Assembly: GCA_015146655.1 (NCBI GenBank)
Contig: VKHL01000007.1
Span: forward strand, 1-64,000
Length of the DNA stretch: 64,000 bases
Reading direction: 5' to 3'
Origin: Ochromonas danica
Taxonomy: Eukaryota > Sar > Chrysophyceae > Chromulinales > Chromulinaceae
Under the pieces are notes generated by a model. The model was not told the origin of the DNA and made no database searches. It saw only the letters and a list, made by a program, of their open reading frames with translations. The position numbers were made by a program, and so were the translations under genes. The first letter of the stretch is position 1, and every line of letters begins with the position of its first letter. This document shows positions 43,201 through 54,367 of the stretch, piece after piece.

Positions 43201-46200
43201 TGCTCTATGTGTATCTCGTCTTCTAATTAAGGTATATGTGCCAACTGTTCACGTGCCGCAACAGCTGTTGGGCTTTCCTAACAAGGCTTTCCTAGTTTTC
43301 CAAGTGCCGGTGGTGGTGAAGAAGGCAGAAGGCAGAAGGGAGGCGCCAGCGGGGCGCCACAGTGTGTTTTACGCAGTGGCGCCACAGAGGTGCTGGGAGA
43401 GGAAAGTGAGTCTGGGAACCCCAGCTGGGCGTCTAGAAACTCGCTTAATGCATGAAAAACCTGAGATTTATCATCCCTTTAACTTCCTCATGCGTTTATT
43501 TGGGATGAAAACGGGTTGATTAACCAAACGTATCTTCAGTTGTCTTTTCACAGCCCTCTTCATTGGAGGGGTTAGTGTTAGTGGGGGTTTGGCTTCTCTC
43601 AAGGCAGCAGCCAGTCAATCAGTCAATCAATCAATCAATCAGTCATCAGCCAATGCTCACTTCCAATCCAATTATCACCTCGTCTTCTCAGAGTCAAACC
43701 ATGGGCTCCTTGTCATGGCGTCAGTTGCAAGCTTGCTTGGAGAGACATTACCTTCATCGAAGAAAGCATTGGGGGGTGACATTCTGCGAACTCACTTCCC
43801 ATTGCTGTCTATTGGCTTTGCTAGCTTTCGGATTCTATCTTTCTGCATCATCATTGCAACCTGCTGCCACCTATTCAAACCTGAGCCTCGCCATTCCTTT
43901 CTCCCCGAACCAATCCACACTCTCTGCCTTAGAGCATCTCTTGAAAGGTCCTCTCATTGTTCCTAACTTTGATCAATATGCGACAATCGGGACATTTGTG
44001 TCATCTGCTATAGATCCTGAAGAAAAGGAAATGCTGGAGGGCAGTGATCTGGGCAAAAGCTTGTATAACTTGATTCACTTGGGCTCCTTTCACTTCGCAC
44101 CGAAAAGTCAACCTGTTTACGACTTCATTGACTTCATGTCAACCAATTACCAAAGATTTCGAGCACTGCCTTATTACCTGTATGACAATGAGGACAGTGC
44201 AGTGCGAAATGCAACAGAGCAAAACAAAGTGTTTGCGGTAATAATAATAGATGAAGTGACCAAACAAAAAGTCAACTACAAGATCAGAATGCGAAATGGA
44301 GTGACTCCAAATACTAACCAAATCTCTAACATACCAGCAACTGGGTATGATACGACACATTGGCAATACTTGCTCAGTGGCTACCTAACCATGAAGAAGG
44401 CGGTTGATCAGTGGGCCTTCAATTATACCGGCGCTGTCTATGGCAATGACTCCGCCTGCGCCTCTGGACCTCCAAACATGATCTTCACTCCCTATCCAAC
44501 TTTTGCTTATGATCAGAACCCCTTCTACTCCTCGGTGGGTTTCCTCCTCGGACTCGCCATGATCATGTCTACCATGTATCCCATGTCGAAGCTGGCCAAG
44601 TCGGTGGTGGAAGAGAAAGAACTGCGCATGCGAGAGCTCATGAAGATCATGGGACTGCAGGATTGGGTCCATCAGCTGAGCTGGTTCCTGACCTCTTTCA
44701 TCCTCTTCCTCTGGATCGCCATCTCCGCTACCATCATCACCACTGCCTCTTTCATCAAAGCCTCCAACCCGGGGATCATCTTCATCTTCTTCTTCCTCTT
44801 CACCATGTCGGAGATCAACCTCGCCTTCTTGGTCTCTGTCTTCTTCTCTAACTCCAAGCTCGCAGCCATCGCAGCCCCAGTTGTTATCTTCGCAACCATC
44901 TTGCCTCGATATATCTTCTACACTGTCTCCAGCAACGAAGAAGTGGCCAACAAGGTCTTGGCTTGCTTCCTCTCTCCCACAGCCTTTGCCTTCGGAGCTG
45001 ATTTCATCTCTTCTTATGAATACGCTGGTGTGGGAATTCAAACCTACAATCTCTTCGAAGACAAATTCAACTTCGGAACCTGTCTGGTCATGATGTTCAT
45101 AGACTTCTTTATCTATGGCTTTCTCGCATGGTATCTCGATCAGATCATTCCTCAAGAACATGGCACTCCCAAACACCCACTCTTCATCTTCTCCTTGCGC
45201 TATTGGTTACCCTACTTCTTTCGGTCGAAGTTGGCTGAAGGTGATGAAGGTGGGAAGGGCCTTGTGCTGGACTTCGATGATATGGAGGAGTTTCGAGATG
45301 TGTGTGCATCTGGCTCAGTGATGAGCGCGAAAGATGTGAGAGAAGAGGAGGAACAGCAGGAAGAAGGGCAAGAGGAAGAAGAGCAAGAGCAAGAGGATCA
45401 AGAGGAGGAAAGGAAGAAGGATGTGGACGAAGAGGGAACGACAAATATAGAAGGAAGAGTAGGCGGATCCAAAAGTAGATCGGGCAGTGTGGAGATGAAT
45501 GAGCTGAGAGCAGAAGCTCTGGCCACTACTAGTACTGTTAACCCTGGTCCTGGCCCTGGTTCAGGTCGTGGCCACCTTCCTCACACACAATCCTCCTCAC
45601 AGAAACATCCTCACAACCCTTCTCCTCCTACTACAAGCAAAGGAAAATATAAGCGAGAACATTGCATCGAGCATTTGCCTCGAGAAATGCTGGAGCGAGG
45701 TAAAGTGCGCATCAAGCACCTGGGTAAAACCTATCCTGATGGGAAAGTGGCAGTGCGCGACTTCTCTTTGACCATGCTGGAAGGTCAGATCACATGTTTG
45801 CTGGGTCACAATGGAGCAGGTAAGCGACGAATCACTATAGATAGATAGAGATAGATGTATTTCTAGTCATAGTTACGGTTCATAGTATCTGATGAAGGAT
45901 GCTGCACGTTTCTTGCCAATAGGGTCATATTTTCATTTTACCTCAAATGACTCGCATGATATATACCTCACACACCTCAATGTATGGCTCTCTGATTGAC
46001 TGATTGATTTGGATGTGTTTGCTTGATTTCTCTAGGCAAAAGTACCACCATCTCCACCTTGACGGGAATGACGGAGGCCACCATGGGAGATGTCTTTGTA
46101 TATGGTTACTATCTTGGAAAAGAGTTACCCGCTATCCGCCAACTTACAGGGTTGTGGTAAGTCAAGTAGAATGAACATGACATATTTTGATCTTTCTCTT

Positions 46201-49200
46201 CGTCTATGTATCTCGTTGACATACTGATGCAATGATTGTGCTTTCCCTCTCCTTAGCCCTCAACAAAATGTTCTCTTCCCCATTCTCACTGTCTGGGAAC
46301 ATCTCATCTTCTTTGGAAAGCTCAAAGGACTCTCTGGTCAAGCTCTCCAATCACATGTCGAGGAGATGATCCAGGAGGTGGGTTTGACAGAGAAGAGGAA
46401 CATCCAATCTCAGGCCTTGAGTGGAGGCATGAAGAGAAAGCTTTGTCTGGCTATGGCTCTTATCGGAGACCCCAAGTTCGTCTTGTTGGACGAGCCTACC
46501 TCAGGTATGGATCCTTACAGTCGACGAGCTACTTGGGAATTGTTGCAGAAGCACAAGGAGGGACGAGTCATGCTCTTGACCACTCACTTCATGGATGAGG
46601 CAGACACCTTAGCAGATCGCATTGCCATCATGTCTGAAGGTGTTCTTCTATGTTCTGGCTCTTCCTTATTCCTCAAGAATCGCTTTGGAGCAGGATATTT
46701 GCTGAGTTGCACGAAGGTATCATCGGATGTTCCTGTGGAAGGAATAGATGCCGAGGTCAAGGCAGTGATCTCTTCTGCTCAACTGCTCTCTGCTGTTGCT
46801 GGGGAAGTTATTTATGGACTTCCCCATCATAGTAAACACTCATTTTGTCGTCTGTTCTCATCACTGGAGAATAAAAAGAAACGTATCGGAATAAGGACTT
46901 TTGGGATAAGTATCACATCTTTGGAGCAGGTATTCATTGCATTGAGGCATTTTGGTGGCGATCAAAATGGTCTGACTTCTCGAGTGGGTCGTGTTTCGCG
47001 TTGTCCTTGTATTAGGACCCATTGGTTTGAGAAACAAAGTAATATCGTAGCTTCTCCAGTTTATAATGATTTGCATCCAACACGTGCAACGCAAGAAGGG
47101 TATAATTCATCAGACAACATTGAACTGCTGCCAGTCACAAGCTATCCAATAGTCATAGCAGAAGCAAGCACACCTGATGAAGTGGAAGGAGGGGGTTTAG
47201 ACACCAGTAAATCCAACATTCCCTCCTACTATAACACGGAAATATCAACTGAACCACAAGCTGAGAAAGATGATGGCATTGGTCAAGTGAAGATATGGCA
47301 TCAAACTCTCGAGTTGTACCGCAAACGCCTTATTATCGCTTCGAGAGATCTCAAAGGATTTTTCTTTCAGATTGTCTTCCCAGCCGTACAGATTCTTCTC
47401 ATCTTGTTGATGCTCAACATCACTATTAACCCTGCAGGTCATACAATCATCCTCAACGGAGATCTCTTCCACCGCTACGGTTCCATCGATGCCATCTCTT
47501 TCATTGCCAATCCTTCTGATAGCTCCTATTCCCCTCAAATAGAAGGAGGCTTCCGGAGAGAGGTCTTGGCAGATGCGAATCAGACTTCGAACTCTTCCTC
47601 CTCTTCCTCTTCTCTGACCCAAGCTATGGATAAGCTGGGATATAATGTGCAGACGTGGAATTCTTCCTTCCTCTCTACCTTCTTGCTGGATAAGCGTCTC
47701 TATGAAGACGAACGCTATGGAGCCTTCATCTTCCAAGATAAGATCCCTCTGCATTTGACCGTGAATTGGGATATGGTGAGAGCTGATCTTCAAGCCAACC
47801 CTGATGTAGGAGAGAGCATCAACTATTTTCTGGAAGGGATGTTCGGAGAGGATTACTCCTACACCTTGAAGATTGACTCCCGGAAAGACTCCGAGTTATC
47901 AGGAACAAATATTTTCGGTAGTTACAATACAACCTCCGTATTGCCAAAAGATCCCGCAAATCAGGTTCTGCAAAGCCTTTTTAACATTTCATCGAGTACG
48001 ATATTCTCTGCAGCATATACAACCACTACAATTGATCGGAGGGGGTTGACACTGAGGATTGTAACGAAGCAGACTGGCACTACATTAGTAAAGCGACATC
48101 AATCTTGGAACAAAGTGACCTACTATGATATCGAATATATATTGCCCGACATTCACAATGAAACGTACAATTTGACACTATCATCTCCCCACACAGTGCT
48201 ACACAACACAACATCGCCTCATGCTATAGCTGCTTGGTATGGTGAACTTACCGAATCAGCCTTTCAAACTTGTACTGGAGATGCTCAGGCACAATACTTC
48301 GCCAAAAATCATCCTCTTCCGGTGAAAACGAGGACAAACATGCGAACTCGAGTGGTGTTGTCAGTGTTGACAGCCATATTCTTGTTAGTTCCATTGTGTT
48401 ATATTCCTCCAGCTTTTGTTTCTTTTCTTGTGCGAGAGCGTGTTTCCAAAAGCAAACACTTGCAACAAGCCTCAGGAGTGGCACCCATGCTCTATTGGGC
48501 TGGAACCTATCTTTGGGACATGAGTCTCTTCTCCATCCTCACTGGCTTTGTCCTTCTCGCTTTCTATATCGTAGGCAAGAGCTCTTCCTCAGTCTTTGTG
48601 GGTAGTGCAGAGTCCAATCTTGCAGTATTCTGTCTCGTCATGTTCTATGGAGCCAGTGCCATTCCGCTGAACTATCTTTATTCGTTTGCCTTCACGAATC
48701 ATTCCACCGCTCAGATCACCTTGACATTGGTGAACTTCATGACAGGCTTCGTATTAGTGCTCGCATTTTTCATTATGCACTCGATGTCGCAGACGGTCGA
48801 TTTATCTCTGAGCTTGGTCCATATATTTCGCTTCTTTCCAGGATATAACTTAGGAGAAGGACTTGTCAACATTACGACATGCTACTTCGAGCACAACCTT
48901 CGTGGAAGAGAATGTACTCCACTCGACTGGCATGTGGCTGGCCGCAATATTGTATTTATGGTCTTAGAAACCTTCGGCTTCTTCGCCTCAGTACTTCTAT
49001 CAGAGTCGAAATGGGTTCGGAGGTGCTGGTATCTATATCAAATGGAGACGGCAAAGAGATATGGCAAACCACCTTCATCCAAAGCCCAAGTTGATGAAGA
49101 TGTAGAACATGAAAGACTATTGGTTGAAAAGTATATGGCAGTCCGTAAACGGCATACTCAGGGATGTCTCAGTAATCCCAATTCCCATCAAGAAGATTTA

Positions 49201-50305
49201 GAGAATAACTCAACTGAACAACGCGATATAACTACCAACGAACTGCAATCACTCGCTTTACTGATCAGTGATCTGGTAAAGACCTATGTCCCTCTCGACT
49301 TCTCTGGCAAGCCCAAATATGCGGTACGCGGACTTTCATTGGCTTGTAGTGAAGGAGAACGCTTCGGCCTACTGGGCATCAATGGAGCAGGCAAGACCAC
49401 AACCTTGGGCATTCTTACGGGAGAGATCGCCTTGACCTCTGGCTCTGTCTTTATTGGCAATCGGCCCCTCTCTGACAGTTTGACTCAGCGCATGCTGGGA
49501 TATTGTCCTCAAGTTGATCCGCTGCTTGATCTCATGACTGGATACGAGACATTGCGCTTCTTTGGCAGGATCCGAGGTATCAAGGAAGAGATCTTGGAGC
49601 GCAGAGTGCAAGCTTTGGTCCGTCAAACAGGGTTGCTTCCTCATGCCCATCGACCTTGTGGTACATACAGTGGAGGTAACAAGCGCAAGCTTTCCTTGGC
49701 TGTGGCTCTCATCGGAGATCCGAAGGTCTTGTTATTGGATGAGGTAAGAAGGAAATGGTTCCTGATGATAGATGGCATGTACTGATCTTTCGTTATCTTT
49801 GTCATGCTTAGCCTTCCACTGGCATGGATCCTGAGGCTCGCAGACACATGTGGAATGTCATCGAGCAGGTGTCTGAAGAGCGCACAGTGATCTTGGTCTC
49901 TCACTCCATGGAAGAGATCGAAGCTCTGTGCACTCGAGTAGGTGTCATGGTGTCAGGTCGCATGCAATGTCTGGGCAGTGTGCAGCATCTCAAGAACAAG
50001 TTTGGAGGAGCCTACACGATCGAACTGCGCTGTCATGCCGATCCTTCGAATGTGGCTGCTTGTTTGTCGGTGTGCCAGTCGGCCCTGCCTGGAGCTGTGT
50101 TGGAAGAGCAACATGGAGGCTTCTTGCGTCTCCGCGTAGAGACGATGAACATGAACCTGGCAGTCATCTTCTCCTTGTTGGAAGAGCAGAAAGGACCTCT
50201 TCAGATCTACGACTACAGCGTTTCTCAGTGTTCGTTGGAGCAGGTCTTCATCAAGTTCGCGAAGGAGCAAGAGGAGGAGCCTGAGATCGATCTGCTTCGC
50301 CAAGG
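36480..50305. repeat. Large imperfect inverted repeat made by the two ABCA genes
   Basis: Nearly identical arm blocks: A 42531-40005 / B 44379-46813; A 39495-38965 / B 47272-47802; A 38456-38078 / B 48386-48764; A 37533-36480 / B 49252-50305. Blocks include introns 1 and 3 without visible change, and a difference of about 92 bp in intron 2. Between blocks the copies are diverged. I saw only scattered single differences inside the blocks but did not count them. Confidence 0.88.
43201..43700. promoter_or_regulatory. Divergent promoter region at the centre of the ABCA inverted repeat
   Basis: 500 bases between the two ABCA start codons. The axis of the palindrome defined by the outer arms (coordinate sum 86910) falls near 43455, inside this spacer. 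It contains a GGCGCCAGCGGGGCGCC palindromic GC-rich block near 43343-43359 and a CAATCAAT tetranucleotide run near 43614-43641. Confidence 0.45.
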
Positions 50306-50354
50306 GAGACAAGCTGGAGTATATGATATTGATACTGCCAGTGAAGTGATATAG
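43701..50354 (+). CDS. ABCA-type full transporter, copy B
   Basis: Four exons, 43701-45819, 46036-46156, 46257-49743 and 49812-50354, 2089 residues, with the same domain order and intron positions as copy A. Start chosen at MGSLSWRQL because it places the first TM at nearly the same distance as in copy A; an in-frame ATG at 43653 would add 16 residues. All nucleotide-binding motifs are intact in both halves. It differs from copy A in the first ectodomain, the end of NBD1 plus linker, half of the second ectodomain, and the last helices plus pre-NBD2 linker; the rest is nearly identical. The C-terminus is also distinct (RQGRQAGVYDID and on, against RQGREQSE in copy A). Confidence 0.9.
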
Positions 50355-50780
50355 CTAGGCACTAGTGGTGATATTTTTTGTGTGTTATTCCATGAAGCTA
50401 TTATTTGTGAAGCTCGTAATGATCAAAGTTATAGCATCGTTTTCTTTGTTCCATTGCCGTTGCTTTTCCAATCATTGGCTATATTGTCTGCACATAAGTT
50501 GGTCATGAAGGATAAAAGATGTACCATGGAGTTGTGGTTGGTCTATAACGTTACAGTACTGGTAGACTAGACTTAGTCCATTGTCTGTTTCAAGCTGCAG
50601 TACAGAGCCCAACTAGTCAGATCTAGAGATCTGGGAGGTGGTAAATCAAGAAAACAGACAGGTCAGCAGGTATTAGTAGACTAGACCATCTACTGTATCA
50701 TTAAGAAGGTGGTGAACAACATTAGTAGACTAGACCATCTACTGTATCATTAACAGCCCTGAGCCTGTGTCGGCATCACG
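50355..50780. other. Intergenic with a 33-bp direct repeat
   Basis: No gene. Positions 50672-50704 and 50721-50753 are the same 33-base string containing AGTAGACTAGACC, 49 bases apart. A third partial AGACTAGAC lies near 50566. Confidence 0.65.
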
Positions 50781-52055
50781 ATGGTTGTCACATGGACTAA
50801 CTTCTTCTTCTGGATATTCCTGATATTGATTGCTCACCCTTCTTCTATCACAACTGCTGTGAAGGAAGACTACCCCATCATACAGCATGACTCATCATCA
50901 TCATCGCTTCATAGCGCAATCAACAGCGCCAAGTTTGGCTCTCATATTACCGCTGAGACTGCCTCTCGAGCCTGTCTGCTGCCCACTAGCCGCCAGCTGA
51001 CCTTGATCATGCTGTACTACGAAGAATGCCATGCGCTGCGCTTCCACGTCCTTTACTGGATGGGCTTGCCTTCCGAAATACTAGCGAGAGTGTCTTTTCT
51101 GCTGGTTGACGATCACTCCACCATGTCTGCTTTCCGCTGTCTGAGACATCTTCGTCCTCACATCCCCAACACGATGGAGCTGAACATTGTCCGAGCTGAT
51201 AAGAGAAAGACGTGGAATATCGGCGGAGGGAGAAACCTTGGCAGTTATATCGCTTGCTCTCCCTATCTATTGATTTGCGATATCGACGCCTTCCTGTCTC
51301 AGCCAATCATCACTGCCATACTGACCAACACGTCAGTATCCTTTCTGTCCTCTTCCTCTTCCTCTCCTACCACCCTGTACAATACCCAGTCTCTTGGTCA
51401 TCATCCAGTAGTGTCCAAAGAAGCCTTCCTCTTGAATCGCAGGACTGCGGAAGATCGCTTCAAGCCTCATCCAGGTATGATCCTTATCTCTCGGGCGATC
51501 TATTGGCAAGCGCTGGGCTGCGATGAGGACTTTGTGGGCCACTATGGACACACAGATGTACATTTTCGATATCGTTTGCAGATGTTTTACAATGTTTCCT
51601 TGAATATCTTGAACTGGCCGCTGCTCTGCAGACTGACCGTGAAGGAAGAGGAGCAGCAGCTGGTCTTCTCCAACTCCTCGCTCACTATCATGAGTCGCGA
51701 TAGTTCACACAATGAGAAGCTTTTCTATGAGAAGTTGAATGGCACAGTGCCTTGGAACGATACAGTCATTCGCTTTCCATGGCATATTGAAACATGGGCA
51801 CCCAATCCTCATACACATTCTCTTAAAGTCAGCATTCAGAAGAATTCGCACCTCAAGGCGTTGGCGACACTGTATTGGCACAATACGAGCTATGAGGAGG
51901 CGGTGATGAGAGCAGGCTTCGAGTCAAAAGACTTCGTGACCTTCTTTGAGCCTCTGTGTGATCCGTCTCAGTACTTCGTGAGAGATCAAGTCATGTCCTT
52001 CGGCTTAGAAAGGGAAATACTCGTAACTGAGAATGGAACTCTACGTCGAAGGTAG
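50781..52055 (+). CDS. GT-A-fold glycosyltransferase (GT2-like), membrane-anchored or secreted
   Basis: 424 residues, one exon. The N-terminus (NFFFWIFLILIAHP) is a signal-anchor or signal peptide, suggesting the Golgi lumen. Catalytic features: FLLVDDHST with the nucleotide-binding acids D110-D111, NIGGGRNLGSYIA as in GT2/GT27 enzymes, and a DxD metal site at D167-D169 in LLICDIDAF. Later GHYGHTDVHFRYRL (about 254-267) resembles the ED/GW...D region that positions acceptor and base. Several NxS/T sequons are present. The sugar donor and acceptor are not evident. It follows ABCA copy B on the same strand but 426 bases apart, so an unlinked transcription unit. Confidence 0.68.
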   Translation: MVVTWTNFFFWIFLILIAHPSSITTAVKEDYPIIQHDSSSSSLHSAINSAKFGSHITAETASRACLLPTSRQLTLIMLYYEECHALRFHVLYWMGLPSEILARVSFLLVDDHSTMSAFRCLRHLRPHIPNTMELNIVRADKRKTWNIGGGRNLGSYIACSPYLLICDIDAFLSQPIITAILTNTSVSFLSSSSSSPTTLYNTQSLGHHPVVSKEAFLLNRRTAEDRFKPHPGMILISRAIYWQALGCDEDFVGHYGHTDVHFRYRLQMFYNVSLNILNWPLLCRLTVKEEEQQLVFSNSSLTIMSRDSSHNEKLFYEKLNGTVPWNDTVIRFPWHIETWAPNPHTHSLKVSIQKNSHLKALATLYWHNTSYEEAVMRAGFESKDFVTFFEPLCDPSQYFVRDQVMSFGLEREILVTENGTLRRR

Positions 52056-52398
52056 AAGTTAATTGCTTTCTCTCAAGAAGACGGCGTTATGCTTCCCAGC
52101 ACTAATACAAGACTAGCTGAGACTCTGACAATAGCGCATTTTGTTATTATAACTATGATAACAACTATAACAATAACTATGACAATAACTATGACAATAA
52201 CTATGACAATAACTATGACAATAAATATGACAATAACTACTGTATGCTAACAATGATACCTACAATAGACACGCTGTGTACAAATTGTAAGTTAAAGACC
52301 AGACTAGTATAAACTATCATATATCATTGTCTCTGTAATACAAAATACAATTCATTACATTACTGCACAGCAGAGCAGAGCAGAGCAGAGCAGAGATA
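52056..52398. repeat. 3' intergenic with AACTATGACAAT and CAGAG tandem repeats
   Basis: A 12-bp unit AACTATGACAAT is repeated about six times with variants at 52147-52240, and a CAGAG pentamer run lies at 52369-52395 just beyond the stop of the next gene. No coding feature. Confidence 0.75.
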
Positions 52399-52731
52399 TC
52401 AATCTAAGCGGAAGTTGAAAGGGACTCTGTTGCCATAGTAGACTTTGGGATTGGTTTGGTGCGGATGGACTCCGAATTGGCTGTACATGGTGCCCACTGC
52501 TTCACCCCCTCGGAACCCCTGGATTGTCCCGGAGTTCCACATCATGCGGCCCTCAGCATTGAAGTAGCCACCAACCAAGGAAGGCCCGCCATTCTCGGGA
52601 ACATCCAGAGCGAATGAGTTGGCTAATCTAGCGTGTGCGGTCAAGCCTCTCGATGGCTGGTAGTTCCCCATGTACAAGGCATTGTTGTCCAGGTCGTAGA
52701 GGAAAGTCTTGTTCTTGTAGATCGATGACAT
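52399..52731 (-). CDS. Small soluble protein, unknown function
   Basis: 110 residues, ATG 52731. Composition is balanced and protein-like: rich in Asn, Gly and Tyr, with SIYKNKTFLYDLDNNALYMG at the N-terminus and NPKVYYGNRVPFNFRLD at the end. No signal peptide, membrane segment or known motif. The length and short Tyr/Pro-rich motifs would fit a microtubule-associated or ciliary small protein, but this is a guess. A cluster of TTAAGTTAA boxes lies 70-120 bases upstream, like that upstream of the lipase. Confidence 0.55.
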   Translation of the reverse strand: MSSIYKNKTFLYDLDNNALYMGNYQPSRGLTAHARLANSFALDVPENGGPSLVGGYFNAEGRMMWNSGTIQGFRGGEAVGTMYSQFGVHPHQTNPKVYYGNRVPFNFRLD

Positions 52732-53077
52732 TCTTTGATTGTATTAGATTGTGGTGGTTGTCATCGTGTGGGAGAAGTTTTTGTGAGAAGAAGCTGCTGA
52801 TGTTAAGTTAATACCCTCTTAAGTTAACACGTTTGATAAGTTAACTTAAGAGGATAGTCTACTGTGCACAGGTTGATCTACAGAACTACAGCGGTAGGCT
52901 ACATGTACTGTACCCTTTTTGTGGACTTTCGCAAAATTGCCTAAACAAGCAGATGTCTTAGAACCTGTCTGCGTGGATCTGTTATGTATACCATCTTCAA
53001 TAATTGTTACTGAAACTTGCGGGATAGACAGTCAATAGCAACAGCTATCAACTTGACTTCATCTGCTTTACTTTCGT
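52732..53077. other. Intergenic between small protein and lipase
   Basis: Holds the TTAAGTTAA cluster and a TAGTCTACTGT box near 52855; otherwise nothing. The right part is the 3' flank of the lipase gene. Confidence 0.5.
52802..52853. promoter_or_regulatory. Clustered CTTAAGTTAA boxes upstream of the small protein
   Basis: Three copies of TTAAGTTAA or its inverse within 52 bases, including CCTCTTAAGTTAAC (52815-52828) and its inverted copy GTTAACTTAAGAGG (52840-52853). Position, 71-122 bases before the ATG, suits a promoter element. Confidence 0.5.
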
Positions 53078-54253
53078 CTAGTTCTTCTTCTCACTCTTGC
53101 CGTCGTCAGCTGATGAGCTCCAAGCACTGTACGCCCATCCCGCTGCCTTCCAAGCATGAGAAGCCACGGCCTTGTACGTTTCGTGCGGGTCAGACGGTTC
53201 TTCTCCTTGGGCGAGATGGCTGAGATAGTTCTCGAGATTGACAAGATAGCAAACCAGTCCGTGCTGGTCCTGCACCTCCTGGAACACTCCCCCCACGAGG
53301 CTTGAGAACAGCGAAGGCTTGCCTTCCTTTGTCTGCTCCACATTGACAGTGCTGGTGTACTGTGTATAGACACTAGATAAGATCTTCCCAACAGTCTTCA
53401 ATGCATCTGTCTGCAAGTTGATGAGCTGGCCAGTGACATGGACAAACTCTTCGTGCTCGTGGCCCAACCAACTCGCTCCGCGGTGCGCCACGTCCAACGA
53501 AATGGGGACTGGGTCTTGGCGATTGACCACACGCACATACTGCGAGATCTGCCCCTCAGCATAAGTAGCGAAGAGCTGGTTTCCCACGGGAGGAGCGCCA
53601 AAGGTGATGACTTGGACCTCCGCGGCCTCGCCGCTGACCTTCAAGTCCAGCGCTGCCAAGGTAGCCAAGGCTCCACCCAAGCTGTGGCCCACACACAACA
53701 CTGTCTTCACTTTCTTGTGCTTCTTCATGAAGGTCTGCAAGACTGGCATGATCTCTTCTCTTAGAGAGAGATAAGCTGCTTGGAATCCGCCATGCACAGC
53801 CTCCTCGGCGGTGGGGGAGAAGAGCGAGTGCAGAGGCTCTTGGAAGTAGCGCAGGTTATTCAAGTGGTTCTCAAGAGAATGCGTCCCGCGAAAAGAGAGG
53901 ACGAGGAGGTCTTGCGCGGTGTGGTGGAAGAGATCGCATTTCAAGTCGGGCACTCGCTCGACCGCCCCGTCGCCCTCGCCGTCCTCAGAGGAGGTCGTCA
54001 AGACAGACTTCATGGGCGAGAGAGACCTGACCCATGCATAGTCAGACGACTCAGTCCAAGCTGTGGGCGCGGAAGGCACTTGTAAGAGTTGCTCTCTCAC
54101 GAGAAGGAGTTGCGCTTTGAAGTCTTTGGCAGAGAAAGATGCTGTCGTGCTCGAGGCGGATGTGGAACCTAATGATGATGGAGATGATGGCAAATAGGAG
54201 GTGAAAGATAGCGTGAGAGCCAGTCGAAGCAATTCCGAGAGATTGGCTTGCAT
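53078..54253 (-). CDS. Class 3 lipase (alpha/beta hydrolase)
   Basis: 391 residues, one exon. The lipase_3 hallmarks are present: nucleophile S191 in VGHSLGGALATLAALDL, oxyanion-side LSFRGTHSLENH, ITFGAPPVGNQLF, the acid D247 in VVNRQDPVP, and H272 in HEEFVHV as the likely catalytic histidine. A short hydrophobic N-terminus (LLRLALTLSFTSYL) could be a membrane-association or weak targeting segment rather than a clean signal peptide. The family hydrolyses mono- to triacylglycerols or galactolipids; no plastid presequence is obvious, so a cytosolic or peripheral-membrane enzyme is likeliest. TTAAGTTAA boxes lie 43-100 bases upstream. Confidence 0.87.
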   Translation of the reverse strand: MQANLSELLRLALTLSFTSYLPSSPSSLGSTSASSTTASFSAKDFKAQLLLVREQLLQVPSAPTAWTESSDYAWVRSLSPMKSVLTTSSEDGEGDGAVERVPDLKCDLFHHTAQDLLVLSFRGTHSLENHLNNLRYFQEPLHSLFSPTAEEAVHGGFQAAYLSLREEIMPVLQTFMKKHKKVKTVLCVGHSLGGALATLAALDLKVSGEAAEVQVITFGAPPVGNQLFATYAEGQISQYVRVVNRQDPVPISLDVAHRGASWLGHEHEEFVHVTGQLINLQTDALKTVGKILSSVYTQYTSTVNVEQTKEGKPSLFSSLVGGVFQEVQDQHGLVCYLVNLENYLSHLAQGEEPSDPHETYKAVASHAWKAAGWAYSAWSSSADDGKSEKKN

Positions 54254-54295
54254 TGTTATGGATTTACTTTTGTCACCTCACATCTGCATTCTCTT

Positions 54296-54353
54296 TTTAA
54301 GTTAACATTCTTTAAGTTAAAGAAATCTGGCTAATCCTCTCTTAAGTTAATCC
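54296..54353. promoter_or_regulatory. Clustered TTAAGTTAA boxes upstream of the lipase
   Basis: TTTAAGTTAAC, TTTAAGTTAAA and CTCTCTTAAGTTAATCC in 58 bases directly upstream of the lipase ATG. The same word set precedes the small protein at 52731. These bases also lie between the lipase start and the ROD stop. Confidence 0.5.
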
Positions 54354-54367
54354 CCAGCAAATGGTCA

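Noticed and set aside
50672-50753. CRISPR-like repeat-spacer array
   Set aside because: Only two 33-bp copies with one short spacer, in a eukaryotic genome; a simple direct repeat.
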